A stretch of 26,630 bases of DNA from Palsa-872 sp036844615 (GTDB lineage: Bacteria; Chloroflexota; Dormibacteria; Dormibacterales; Dormibacteraceae), in contig DAIUFK010000026.1 in NCBI GenBank assembly GCA_036844615.1, forward strand, positions 1 to 26,630, given 5' to 3'. The notes beneath the pieces were generated by a model, which saw only the letters and a program-made list of their open reading frames with translations, made no database searches and was not told where the DNA came from. The translations under genes and the position numbers were made by a program. How positions within the stretch are numbered: the first letter of the stretch is position 1; every line of letters starts with the position of its first letter. This document shows, in pieces, positions 9,247 through 16,922 of this stretch.

Positions 9247-9753
9247 ATGCCCATATTCGAGGTCGACCCGGTTGACGACATAGCGGTGGCCGCGATCGGC
9301 CAGCCCGGCCAGCGGCGCTTCTTTCTGCTTGCCAAGGGCCGGGGCAGGACGCTCACTCTCACCTGCGAGAAGGCCCAGATCCAGGCCCTCATCGTGCGTC
9401 TCCACCAGATGTTGGAGGCGCAGGGGATCGAGGTGTCGGACCGGACGCCGCGCGATGCAGCCCTCGCGCCAGGTGAGCCCGAGTGGCAGGTGGGCGAGAT
9501 GGGCCTCGGCTACCACGAAGCTCGCCAGATGTTCGTGCTCGTCGCGAGCCGGTCAGCGGAAAGCGACGAAAGCCCCACCGAAGACGCCGCCAGCGTCAGG
9601 TTCTGGCTGAGCCACCAGCAGGTGGCTGCCTTCTCGAAGCAGGTTGAGACAGTGCTGACCGCCGGCCGCGCGCTGTGCCCGCGCTGCGGGCTGCCGATCG
9701 ATCCAGCCGGCCACCCTTGCCCGGTTCTCAACGGTGCCCGGCCGATCTTCTAA
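9247..9753 (+). CDS. DUF3090 family protein with zinc-ribbon-like C-terminus
   Basis: This 168-residue protein matches the DUF3090 pattern. It opens with VDDIAVAAIGQPGQRRFFLLA, then has LTCEKAQIQALIVRLHQML, and FWLSHQQVAAFSKQVETVL in the second half. It ends in a probable zinc site formed by Cys144, Cys147, His156 and Cys158 (CPRCGLPIDPAGHPC). The family has no established biochemical role. In actinobacteria it is commonly found next to SCO1664-type kinase-like genes, as it is here, which suggests the two act together. The next gene overlaps it by 20 bp. Confidence 0.85.
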   Translation: MPIFEVDPVDDIAVAAIGQPGQRRFFLLAKGRGRTLTLTCEKAQIQALIVRLHQMLEAQGIEVSDRTPRDAALAPGEPEWQVGEMGLGYHEARQMFVLVASRSAESDESPTEDAASVRFWLSHQQVAAFSKQVETVLTAGRALCPRCGLPIDPAGHPCPVLNGARPIF

Positions 9754-10495
9754 CGCCGGCAGGTCACACGGGGACCCAGAGGTCGAGGCAACCGAACGGC
9801 TCCTGGTCGAGCTGCCGGACCTCGAGCTCATCGGCCTCTTGCGAGGAGCCTCCAACTACACGTTCCTGGCGCACCTGGGCCCGCAGACGCCGGCGGGACT
9901 GCAGGTCGTCTACAAGCCCGCGCGTGGCGAGTCTCCTTTATGGGATTTTGAGGCGGGGACGCTCTACCGTCGCGAGGTCGCCGCCTACCGGCTCAGCAAG
10001 GCGCTCGGCTGGCCGCTGATCCCGCCGACCGTCGTGCGCGAGACAGGCCCTCATGGCCCAGGGGCGCTCCAGCTATTCGTGGAAGCCGACGGCAGGCACT
10101 TTCTCAGCGAACAATCCGGACACCGTGCCTCGTGGTTGAGGGTCGCCCTGTTCGACGTGATCACGAACAACGCCGACAGGAAGTCCGGCCACTGCCTGTT
10201 CGACGCCGAGGATCGGATCTGGGTCATCGACCACGGGCTTACGTTTCACACCGATCCCAAGATGCGGACGGTGATCTGGGACTTCGCGGGCGAGCCTTTG
10301 CCCGCCGACCTCTGCGGCGACCTGGAGGGGGCGTTGATGGCGCTGGAGAAGGGCGTTCTGTCTGAGTCACTCGAGGCGCTGCTGAAACCCGGGGAGATCC
10401 GCCTGCTGAAACGAAGGCTGCGAGGGGTCCTGGACCCGACCTGGCGGTTCCCCGAACCGACGTCGGCGTGGTCGGTGCCCTGGCCGCCCGTCTGA
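9734..10495 (+). CDS. SCO1664-family protein, PI3/4-kinase-like fold
   Basis: This protein of up to 253 residues has kinase-like landmarks: a lysine strand VVYKPARGE (Lys61), a helix glutamate Glu81, the catalytic-loop pattern DVITNNADR (Asp141, Asn146, Asp148, Arg149) and a metal-binding IDHG (Asp166) in the place of DFG. These match the SCO1664 family, which is related to phosphatidylinositol 3/4-kinase-like enzymes such as HipA-type folds. The substrate is unknown. The GTG start at 9734 lies inside the DUF3090 gene, so the two are translationally coupled. The first ~20 residues are poorly conserved in character, and a later start is possible. Confidence 0.8.
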   Translation: MPGRSSNAGRSHGDPEVEATERLLVELPDLELIGLLRGASNYTFLAHLGPQTPAGLQVVYKPARGESPLWDFEAGTLYRREVAAYRLSKALGWPLIPPTVVRETGPHGPGALQLFVEADGRHFLSEQSGHRASWLRVALFDVITNNADRKSGHCLFDAEDRIWVIDHGLTFHTDPKMRTVIWDFAGEPLPADLCGDLEGALMALEKGVLSESLEALLKPGEIRLLKRRLRGVLDPTWRFPEPTSAWSVPWPPV

Positions 10496-10506
10496 ACCTC
10501 CTCTGG

Positions 10507-10512
10507 TAACCT
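10507..10512 (+). promoter_or_regulatory. Possible -10 element before the fibronectin-III gene
   Basis: TAACCT lies 12 nt before the ATG at 10525 in a 29-bp gap, with no SD close to the start. The spacing is the longest of the leaderless candidates in the window, so the call is tentative. Confidence 0.35.
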
Positions 10513-10524
10513 CCGGGGCTGCGG

Positions 10525-12006
10525 ATGAAGGTCCTTCTACGAGTAGTCACGGCCGCAGCGGTTGCCCTCGCGATGTCGGTCGGGACCGCATACGCGGTGA
10601 CGCCCACACCGAGCAAGGTCAACAGCCTCAAGGCGACTGCCGGCGACACCCAGGTCACCCTGTCCTGGACCAGCCCCACGATCGGGAAACCTGTCACCGG
10701 CTACACGGTCACCGCCAGCAACGGGTATTCAACTACGAATACGACTGAGCCACGCACGGTGACCGGCCTCAACAACGGGACGCTTTACACCTTCACCGTT
10801 TGGGCCAACAACAGCGCGGGCGCCGGGGTGAAGACCACGATAACGGCCACCCCTCGGGCGACCCCGCCCAGCGCCCCAACCAACCTTGGCGCGACGCAGA
10901 TCGGCCCCGGCTCGATCCGCCTTGACTGGACTCCGCCAACTTCAAACGGCTCCACGCCTCCAGGCGGCTCCACCCCCAACATCGACCACTACAACATCTC
11001 CATCAGCCCAGGCGGCACCAGCACCCAAGTTCCGCAGACGACGCTCACGTACACCGCGAACGGCCTTGCCGACAACGTCACCTACACCTTCAGCGTCAGC
11101 GCCACCAGCAACAGACCCCTGACCGGACCCGCGGCAGTCGTTTATGCGCCCCTACCAACGGACGCCTCGATCGGGCTGCAGCCGACAGCAGGGGTGATCA
11201 CCATCAACCTCACAGTCACCGGCTCGAGCTTCCTCAAGAACGAGAGCCTCACGCTGTACTGGGACCTGACCACCCATCCCGCGGCCACCCTGGTCACCGA
11301 CGACAACGGCGCGTTCACCAAGGTCCTGAAACCACGCGCTGCTGACAAGCCTGGTGTTCACAAGCTCTGCGCCAACGTGCAGCCCAAGCCGTGCGCCAAC
11401 TTCACCCTCCAGGCAACGCCCAAGCCGACGCCGGCCTCCCCGACGCCGGTGGAATCGCCCTCGCCTTCACCGTCGCCCTCGGGCAACCCGCAGGCGTCGG
11501 GAGCCCGCACAGGCGGCGGCGGCATCTCCGGCCTCGACATCATCACGAGGCCCCCTTTCGTCTTCCTCCCGATCATCGCGATCCTCGGCCTGCTCGGAGT
11601 GCTCATCTACTGGGCATTGAGCTCCAGGCGCCGCCCGATGGCACCAGGGTCGGCTTCGGTGGTGCATCACGCGACGCGACCTGACTACATGGAGCCCTTC
11701 CCAAGCACGCCCCGGCCGCCTGTAGCCGCGCCCCTCGCGGCGCCGCTTCCACCCCAGGCACCCTCGCCGGCATCAGCGCCCCCGGTCCAAGCTGATCCGT
11801 CTGCTGCCTGGCCGCTTGCTGCCGCGCCGCCTCCTGCAGCAACGCCTCCTGCGGCTACGCCTCCCGCAGCCGCACCGCCTCCAGCCGTGCAGCGACCCTC
11901 GGCGTGGCCGCTCGAAAGGCCACCAGCACCTGTCGAAGCGCCACCTCCGCCGATATGGCCGGCCGCGCCCGACGAGCCTCCGGACCTACCTCAACCGTCC
12001 GACTAG
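10525..12006 (+). CDS. Secreted, membrane-anchored fibronectin type III protein with Pro/Ala-rich tail
   Basis: 493 residues. A signal peptide (1-24, ending AYA) is followed by two fibronectin type III domains (about 27-112 and 114-208). A third beta domain (about 212-297) resembles an Ig/IPT-like module and carries two cysteines, Cys282 and Cys290. A Pro/Ser linker (298-325) comes next, then a membrane helix (about 344-365) followed by SRRR, and finally a ~125-residue cytoplasmic tail of Pro and Ala with short repeats of the PPAAT type. The topology is extracellular adhesion-type domains outside and a disordered tail inside. No enzymatic domain is visible. Its role may be cell-surface binding or envelope organisation. 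Confidence 0.75.
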   Translation: MKVLLRVVTAAAVALAMSVGTAYAVTPTPSKVNSLKATAGDTQVTLSWTSPTIGKPVTGYTVTASNGYSTTNTTEPRTVTGLNNGTLYTFTVWANNSAGAGVKTTITATPRATPPSAPTNLGATQIGPGSIRLDWTPPTSNGSTPPGGSTPNIDHYNISISPGGTSTQVPQTTLTYTANGLADNVTYTFSVSATSNRPLTGPAAVVYAPLPTDASIGLQPTAGVITINLTVTGSSFLKNESLTLYWDLTTHPAATLVTDDNGAFTKVLKPRAADKPGVHKLCANVQPKPCANFTLQATPKPTPASPTPVESPSPSPSPSGNPQASGARTGGGGISGLDIITRPPFVFLPIIAILGLLGVLIYWALSSRRRPMAPGSASVVHHATRPDYMEPFPSTPRPPVAAPLAAPLPPQAPSPASAPPVQADPSAAWPLAAAPPPAATPPAATPPAAAPPPAVQRPSAWPLERPPAPVEAPPPPIWPAAPDEPPDLPQPSD

Positions 12007-12029
12007 TAGCCGCGCGCCCGGTCCGCACT

Positions 12030-12035
12030 TAGACT
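12030..12035 (+). promoter_or_regulatory. Probable -10 element of the liv operon
   Basis: TAGACT lies 10 nt before the ATG at 12046 in a 39-bp gap that has no SD. This implies a leaderless or nearly leaderless operon transcript. Confidence 0.5.
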
Positions 12036-12045
12036 TTCGGCGCAA

Positions 12046-12807
12046 ATGTCGCTCCTCGAAGTGCGCGAGTTGACTGTCCGCTTCGGCGGGGTGGTGGCTT
12101 TGGATCACCTTTCGTTCGAGGTGAACGCCGGCGAGATGGTGGCTCTGATCGGGCCAAACGGCGCCGGCAAGACCACGCTCTTCAACGTCATCACGCGCGT
12201 GTACAGGCCGAGCTCCGGCAGCATTCTTATCGACGGCGAGAATGCTTCACGCATGCCGGCGCATCACGTCATCAGGCACGGCCTGGCGAGGACGTTTCAA
12301 AACCTCGCCCTCTTCCGATCGATGACCGTCCTCGAGAACGTGATGGTCGGCGATCACATGGGGATCCGCAGCGGATGGCTGGAGTCGGCGATTCCGATGC
12401 CGGGCTCGGTGAGAGCGGAAGCCGCCGCCGCGCAGAGAGCGATGGCGATGATCGACTTCGTCGGTCTGAGTGCGCTGGCAGCACACCCGGTCGCGGCCCT
12501 GCCCTTCGGCACCCAGAAACGCGTAGAGCTGGCTCGCGCGCTCGTGTCCAGGCCGCGCCTGCTGCTGCTGGACGAGCCGGCAGGGGGTATCAGCCACGAA
12601 GAGGTCGACGCGATGAGCCGCCTGTTGCGCCGGGTCCACGACGAGCTCGAAGTCGCGATACTGCTGGTCGAGCACCACATGGCCTTCGTCATGGGAATCT
12701 CGGACCGGGTGGTCGTGCTGGACTTCGGCAAAAAGATCGCGGAAGGCAGCCCGACCGATGTGCAGCGGAACCCGGCTGTGATCGAAGCCTACCTGGGCGC
12801 CGCCTGA
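12046..12807 (+). CDS. livG: Branched-chain amino acid-type ABC importer, ATPase LivG
   Basis: This 253-residue ATP-binding subunit of a HAAT-family importer has Walker A GPNGAGKT at residues 36-43. The Q-loop region is GLARTFQNLALF, the signature is LPFGTQKRVELARAL (the relaxed form usual in LivG), Walker B is LLLLDEPAGGIS and the switch is LLVEHH. It has the LivG-type insertion between the Q-loop and the signature (about residues 100-135). It works at the inner face of the membrane with LivF and the LivH/LivM permeases. It is the first gene of the operon, and its stop is directly followed by the TTG start of livF. Confidence 0.93.
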   Translation: MSLLEVRELTVRFGGVVALDHLSFEVNAGEMVALIGPNGAGKTTLFNVITRVYRPSSGSILIDGENASRMPAHHVIRHGLARTFQNLALFRSMTVLENVMVGDHMGIRSGWLESAIPMPGSVRAEAAAAQRAMAMIDFVGLSALAAHPVAALPFGTQKRVELARALVSRPRLLLLDEPAGGISHEEVDAMSRLLRRVHDELEVAILLVEHHMAFVMGISDRVVVLDFGKKIAEGSPTDVQRNPAVIEAYLGAA

Positions 12808-13521
12808 TTGGGCGCGCTGCTCGAGCTCGAAGACGTCCGGGCGGGCTACGGCCCGACGTCCGTCCTTCACGGCGTCTCGCTTTCAATTCCTGAAGGGGCC
12901 ATCGTCTCGCTTCTTGGGGCCAACGGCGCGGGCAAGACCACGACTTTGCGTGCCATCACCGGAGGTGTTCGGTGGACGGGGAACATTCGCTTCGACGGAC
13001 ACTCACTTAGACAAATGCACACCGAGGATGTGGTCCGATGCGGGATCGCGCACGTGCCTGAGGGTCGCGGCATCCTCACCGAGCTGACCGTTGACGAGAA
13101 CTTGAAGCTCGGCTCGCACCTGCGCCGCGACGGCCCGGCGGTGCGCAAAGACTATGAGCGCGTGTTCGAATACTTCCCGGTGCTTCGCGAGCGCCGGCGC
13201 TTGTCGGCCAGCACCCTTTCCGGCGGCGAGCAGCAGATGCTTGCGCTTGCGCGCGCCCTGCTCATGAGGCCGAAGCTGATGCTCCTCGACGAACCTTCGC
13301 TCGGCCTCGCGCCAATCGTCGTACGTGCAATCTTCGAGATCATCCGAACCATCAACCAGGCGGACCGAGTCGCGGTGCTTCTCGTCGAGCAGAACGCAAA
13401 GCTCGCGCTGGAGATGTCGAGCCACGCGTACGTGCTCGAGGTCGGCCGCGTCGCAGTCAAGGGCGCAAGCGCCGAGCTGAAGGGCAATGAGTCGGTGCGT
13501 CGTTCCTACCTGGGCTACTGA
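12808..13521 (+). CDS. livF: Branched-chain amino acid-type ABC importer, ATPase LivF
   Basis: The second ATPase has 237 residues. Walker A is GANGAGKT (37-44), the signature is LSGGEQQMLALARAL, Walker B is LMLLDEPSLGLAP and the switch is LLVEQN. SLGLAP and HVPEGRGIL are typical of LivF. The TTG start lies immediately after the livG TGA with no intergenic base, so translation is probably coupled. Its stop shares one base with the ATG of livH. Confidence 0.93.
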   Translation: MGALLELEDVRAGYGPTSVLHGVSLSIPEGAIVSLLGANGAGKTTTLRAITGGVRWTGNIRFDGHSLRQMHTEDVVRCGIAHVPEGRGILTELTVDENLKLGSHLRRDGPAVRKDYERVFEYFPVLRERRRLSASTLSGGEQQMLALARALLMRPKLMLLDEPSLGLAPIVVRAIFEIIRTINQADRVAVLLVEQNAKLALEMSSHAYVLEVGRVAVKGASAELKGNESVRRSYLGY

Positions 13522-14402
13522 TGTCAGAACTCTTGCAGCAGGTCGTGAGCGGCATCGCCTCCGGCGGTATCTTCGCCAGCCTTGCCCTGGCGCTGGTCCT
13601 CATCTACAACGCAATGGGCCTCGTCAACTTCGCGCAGGGCGAGATGGCCATGCTCGCGACCTTCGTGGCCTTCGCGCTCATCGACCACGGGGTCAGCTAC
13701 TGGATCGCCTTTCCCGCGACGTTGGTGATCGCGTTTGCGGGCGGCATCGTGATCCAGCGCATCGTCATCCGGCCGGTCGAACGCGCACCCATCCTGACGC
13801 TTGTCATCGTGACCCTCGGCCTCGCGACGCTGGTCAACGGCCTGGCCGGGTTCGCCTTCGGTTATGTACCCCGCTCGTTTCCGAGTCCCTTCCCAGCGGA
13901 TACGGTCAGCTTATTGGGAGCGTTCGTGAGCTACCGAGACCTCGGCGTTATCGCGGTTTCCGCTGTGGTCCTGCTCGCGATCTACCTCCTGCTCCAGCGC
14001 ACGAAGGTAGGACTCACCATGCGAGCCGCCGCCCACCACCCTGAGGCGAGCCGCCTGCTCGGCGTGCGCGTCAGCTGGATGCTCGCCCTGGGCTGGGGTC
14101 TCGCTTCAGCCGTCGGAGCGGTCTCCGGGATCATGGCCGCACCGATCCTTCTGCTCGAGCCGAACATGATGCAGACGATCATCATCTATGCCTTCGCGGC
14201 GGCAGTCCTCGGCGGTATCGAGAGCCCGTTAGGAGCCGTCGTCGGCGGAGTCATCGTTGGTGTGACGGTCAACCTTGCCGGCGCTTACCTGCCGTTTGTC
14301 GGAGGCGATCTGCAGCTCGCCGTCGCCCTGGCGATCATCGTCGCGGTCCTGGTGCTGAAACCGAACGGCCTCTTCGGCCGCCCGAACGTGCGCCGCGTCT
14401 AG
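13521..14402 (+). CDS. livH: Branched-chain amino acid-type ABC importer, permease LivH
   Basis: This 293-residue integral membrane permease has about eight helices. The family motif VNFAQGEMAMLATF (about residues 34-47) is intact, and EAsRLLGV-like sequence (EASRLLGVRVSW) forms the cytoplasmic coupling loop. It ends in the common VLVLKPNGLFGR. It forms the translocation channel with LivM. It starts at the base where livF stops (TGATG) and ends 11 bp before livM. Confidence 0.93.
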   Translation: MSELLQQVVSGIASGGIFASLALALVLIYNAMGLVNFAQGEMAMLATFVAFALIDHGVSYWIAFPATLVIAFAGGIVIQRIVIRPVERAPILTLVIVTLGLATLVNGLAGFAFGYVPRSFPSPFPADTVSLLGAFVSYRDLGVIAVSAVVLLAIYLLLQRTKVGLTMRAAAHHPEASRLLGVRVSWMLALGWGLASAVGAVSGIMAAPILLLEPNMMQTIIIYAFAAAVLGGIESPLGAVVGGVIVGVTVNLAGAYLPFVGGDLQLAVALAIIVAVLVLKPNGLFGRPNVRRV

Positions 14403-14413
14403 GCCGTCCATCG

Positions 14414-15508
14414 ATGCTCCAACGAATCCGCACCTCCCCGCACCGTTACTGGCTCGCGATCCTCGCGGTCCTCTTCTTCGCCGGCTGGCCGACCATGATC
14501 ACGAGCTTCCAGGCCGCCCAGTGGACCCAGGCGCTCATCCTTGCGATCGCGATCATGGGGCTCAACATCCTGGTCGGCTACAGCGGCCAGCTATCGCTGG
14601 GCCATGGGGCTTTCATGGCGCTGGGCGCGTACACGTCGGCGATCCTCGCGTACCGCTACAAGATCGACTATCTCGCGACGATTCCCGTCGCGGGCCTTCT
14701 TACAGGGATGGTGGGCTTCCTGTTCGGCGTGCCCGCGCTGCGCCTGTCGCCGCTGTACCTCGCGCTGGCGACATTCGCCCTTGCTGTCGTCACTCCAAGT
14801 CTGATCAAACGTCCGGAGGACTTCACTGGCGGCGTGCACGGAATCATCCTCGCTCCGATCGACCCGCCGCAGGCCGCCAAGGACGTCTTCTCGACGCTGA
14901 CCGGCTCGCCGATGACTGGCGACCAGTGGACCTATTACGTGACCCTGGCATTCGGGCTCGTCCTCTTCTGGCTGGCTTGGAACCTCGTCCGGCATCGCGC
15001 AGGACGTGCTATGCGAGCCATCCGCGACGGCGAGGTGGCCGCAGCGGCGTCCGGGGTCAATATCGCCGGCTACAAGACGCTGGCGTTTGGGATCTCCGCC
15101 CTGTATGCCGGCATCGCGGGCTCGCTCTTCGGCCTTTCGGCAGGCTACGTGAGCCCTGACACCTTCCCGGTCGCGCTCTCGATCCAGCTCCTGGTGGGAG
15201 CCGTCGTCGGCGGCCTTGCCTCGATCCCAGGCCCGCTGCTCGGGGGAATCTTCGCCTACTTCCTTCCCATCGAGTCAAATCAGTGGGTCCCGGCTCAAAC
15301 CTGGATCCCCAGCCAGATCGCCGATACCGTGGAGAAGGCCGGCCCCGCGGTCACGTACGGGGTTGTCTTGATCCTGATCATGATCTTCGCCCCGAACGGC
15401 ATGGTGGGCCTTATCAGCTCCGGTTACGCCCGCCTCCGCAGGCGCCTGCGAGGGGTTGCAGATCGGGAGAGCGGGCAGGTGCCGCCCGACCCACAGGCGG
15501 TTGAGTGA
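14414..15508 (+). CDS. livM: Branched-chain amino acid-type ABC importer, permease LivM
   Basis: This 364-residue permease carries the LivM signature MGLNILVGYSGQLSLGHGAF (about residues 47-66) and the coupling loop MRAIRDGEVAAAASGVNIAGYK. About ten hydrophobic segments are visible. A soluble loop of roughly 30 residues (about 145-175) and a hydrophilic C-terminal tail of about 25 residues are slightly longer than in many relatives. It is the last gene of the tightly packed block. The binding-protein gene follows after a 139-bp leader. Confidence 0.92.
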   Translation: MLQRIRTSPHRYWLAILAVLFFAGWPTMITSFQAAQWTQALILAIAIMGLNILVGYSGQLSLGHGAFMALGAYTSAILAYRYKIDYLATIPVAGLLTGMVGFLFGVPALRLSPLYLALATFALAVVTPSLIKRPEDFTGGVHGIILAPIDPPQAAKDVFSTLTGSPMTGDQWTYYVTLAFGLVLFWLAWNLVRHRAGRAMRAIRDGEVAAAASGVNIAGYKTLAFGISALYAGIAGSLFGLSAGYVSPDTFPVALSIQLLVGAVVGGLASIPGPLLGGIFAYFLPIESNQWVPAQTWIPSQIADTVEKAGPAVTYGVVLILIMIFAPNGMVGLISSGYARLRRRLRGVADRESGQVPPDPQAVE

Positions 15509-15533
15509 CCCGCGATTGCGAATTGCACAGTTT

Positions 15534-15587
15534 CAGGCTTTGATTGCGTCCAGGCTTCTCGGTAGTGGTGCTGGCGGCGAAAGCCTG
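15534..15587 (+). promoter_or_regulatory. Long-range inverted repeat in the binding-protein leader
   Basis: CAGGCTTT (15534-15541) can pair with AAAGCCTG (15580-15587), closing a 38-nt loop. A second CAGGCTT (15551-15557) could compete for the same partner. The arrangement could act as a terminator or attenuator between livM and the lipoprotein gene, but it may be chance. Confidence 0.3.
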
Positions 15588-15591
15588 TTTA

Positions 15592-15633
15592 AATGGGGCG
15601 TTATCAATCGGGTTTAATGGGGCGTTATCAATC
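15592..15633 (+). repeat. Tandem direct repeat (24-bp period) before the binding-protein gene
   Basis: An 18-nt sequence, AATGGGGCGTTATCAATC, occurs exactly at 15592-15609 and again at 15616-15633, with similar GTTTA-rich DNA before each copy. The second copy ends just before the SD GGAGG (15636-15640) of the lipoprotein gene. Each copy contains TATCAA, a possible -10. It may be a duplicated operator or promoter. Confidence 0.75.
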
Positions 15634-15647
15634 CTGGAGGAAGTCTT

Positions 15648-16865
15648 ATGGCAAAATCCGTGTCCCGCATCGCTGCGATCTCAGCCTTTCTTGTCATCCT
15701 CGCCGCCTGCGGCGGAGGTGGCACGACAACTGAGGCCGGCATCACGAGCGACACGATCCTTCTGGGCAACACGAACGCCCTGTCAGGGGCAGCGTCCGCG
15801 TATGGAACCATCTCCAACGCCGCCCAGGCCTACTTCAGCTACGTCAACGACCAGGGCGGGATCAACGGCCGCAAGATCAAGTTCAAGATCCTGGACGACG
15901 GCTACAACCCGGCAAACACCGTCCCGCTGACCAAGCAGCTCGTGGAGCAGGACAAGGTCTTCGCCGTTTTCGGCGGCCTCGGCACGGCGCCTCAGACCTC
16001 GGTGCGTCAGTACTTGAACACCAACAAGGTGCCGCAGATTTTCGTGTTCACTGGGGCGACCACCTGGGGCGCCGACCACACTCAGTACCCGTGGACGATC
16101 GGCTGGATACCTTCCTACCAGGCCGAGTCGCACATCTACGCCAAGGACGTCCTCGCCAACCACCCCAACGCCAAGATCGGCGTCCTGTACCAGAACGACG
16201 ACTACGGCAAGGACTATCTCAAGGGCCTGAACGACGGCCTTGGCGGCAAAGCGTCGATGGTCGTTGACTCGCAGAGCTACGACGTCACCGCGGCTGACAC
16301 CAAGTCCCAGCTGGCCACCCTCAAGGCCAAAGGGGCCGACACGCTGTTCCTCTTCTCAACGCCGAAATTCACGATCCAATCCCTGGCCATCATCACAGCG
16401 CTGCACTGGGAGCCGACCGTCTACCTGAACTCCGTATCGAACCCGACCCTCTACATGGGTCTCGCGCAGAAGGCCGGGGCCGCGCTGAAGAACGTGACCA
16501 GCATCGCCTACCTCAAGGACCCGACCGATCCCCAGTGGGCCAACGACGCGGGCATGAAGCTCTATAACGACATCGTCAAAAAGTGCACGACCTGCAACGC
16601 CTCCAACGGGTTCAACGTCAGCGGCATAGCGATCGCCTGGACGATGGTCGACGTCCTCAAGAAGGCCGGATCCAACCTGACGCGGGCCAGCGTGATGGAC
16701 ATCGCGGCCAACCAGCTCAATGAGACCGACAACCCATTCCTGCTTCCGGGCGTCGTGGTCAAGACGACACCAACCGACCACTTCCCGATCGCGCAGATGC
16801 AGGTCGAGACCTGGAACGGAACGGGCTGGACCCTACAGGGCAGCCTCATCGACGCCAGGAGCTAA
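15648..16865 (+). CDS. ABC importer substrate-binding lipoprotein (LivK-type)
   Basis: This 405-residue periplasmic-binding-fold type I lipoprotein has a signal with lipobox LAAC at Cys21, so the mature protein is lipid-anchored. The mature part shows the family opening TSDTILLGNTNALSG, then AAQAYFSYVNDQGGINGRKI and VFAVFGGLGTAPQTS. This matches the branched-chain amino acid/amide-binding family (Peripla_BP_6). The ligand could be an amino acid, urea, an amide or an aromatic compound, and the sequence does not decide between them. A good SD (GGAGG, spacing 7) precedes the ATG. Being last, behind its own leader, suggests independent tuning of its expression. Confidence 0.9.
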   Translation: MAKSVSRIAAISAFLVILAACGGGGTTTEAGITSDTILLGNTNALSGAASAYGTISNAAQAYFSYVNDQGGINGRKIKFKILDDGYNPANTVPLTKQLVEQDKVFAVFGGLGTAPQTSVRQYLNTNKVPQIFVFTGATTWGADHTQYPWTIGWIPSYQAESHIYAKDVLANHPNAKIGVLYQNDDYGKDYLKGLNDGLGGKASMVVDSQSYDVTAADTKSQLATLKAKGADTLFLFSTPKFTIQSLAIITALHWEPTVYLNSVSNPTLYMGLAQKAGAALKNVTSIAYLKDPTDPQWANDAGMKLYNDIVKKCTTCNASNGFNVSGIAIAWTMVDVLKKAGSNLTRASVMDIAANQLNETDNPFLLPGVVVKTTPTDHFPIAQMQVETWNGTGWTLQGSLIDARS

Positions 16866-16883
16866 CAGTTTCGTCGCATCCTC

Positions 16884-16914
16884 AGCTGGGGGCGGCATCT
16901 CGCCGCCCCCAGCT
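16884..16914. terminator. Perfect 13-bp hairpin after the binding-protein gene
   Basis: AGCTGGGGGCGGC (16884-16896) pairs perfectly with GCCGCCCCCAGCT (16902-16914) around ATCTC. It begins 18 nt past the lipoprotein stop codon and probably terminates or stabilises the liv transcript, although no T-tract follows. Its right arm touches TACCAT (16914-16919), a possible -10 for the next gene. Confidence 0.65.
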
Positions 16915-16922
16915 ACCATTCG

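Noticed and set aside
12046..16865. Degenerate LivG signature (LPFGTQKR) as a sign of a defective ATPase
   Set aside because: LivG proteins normally have a relaxed signature of this kind, and Walker A, Walker B and the switch histidine are intact.
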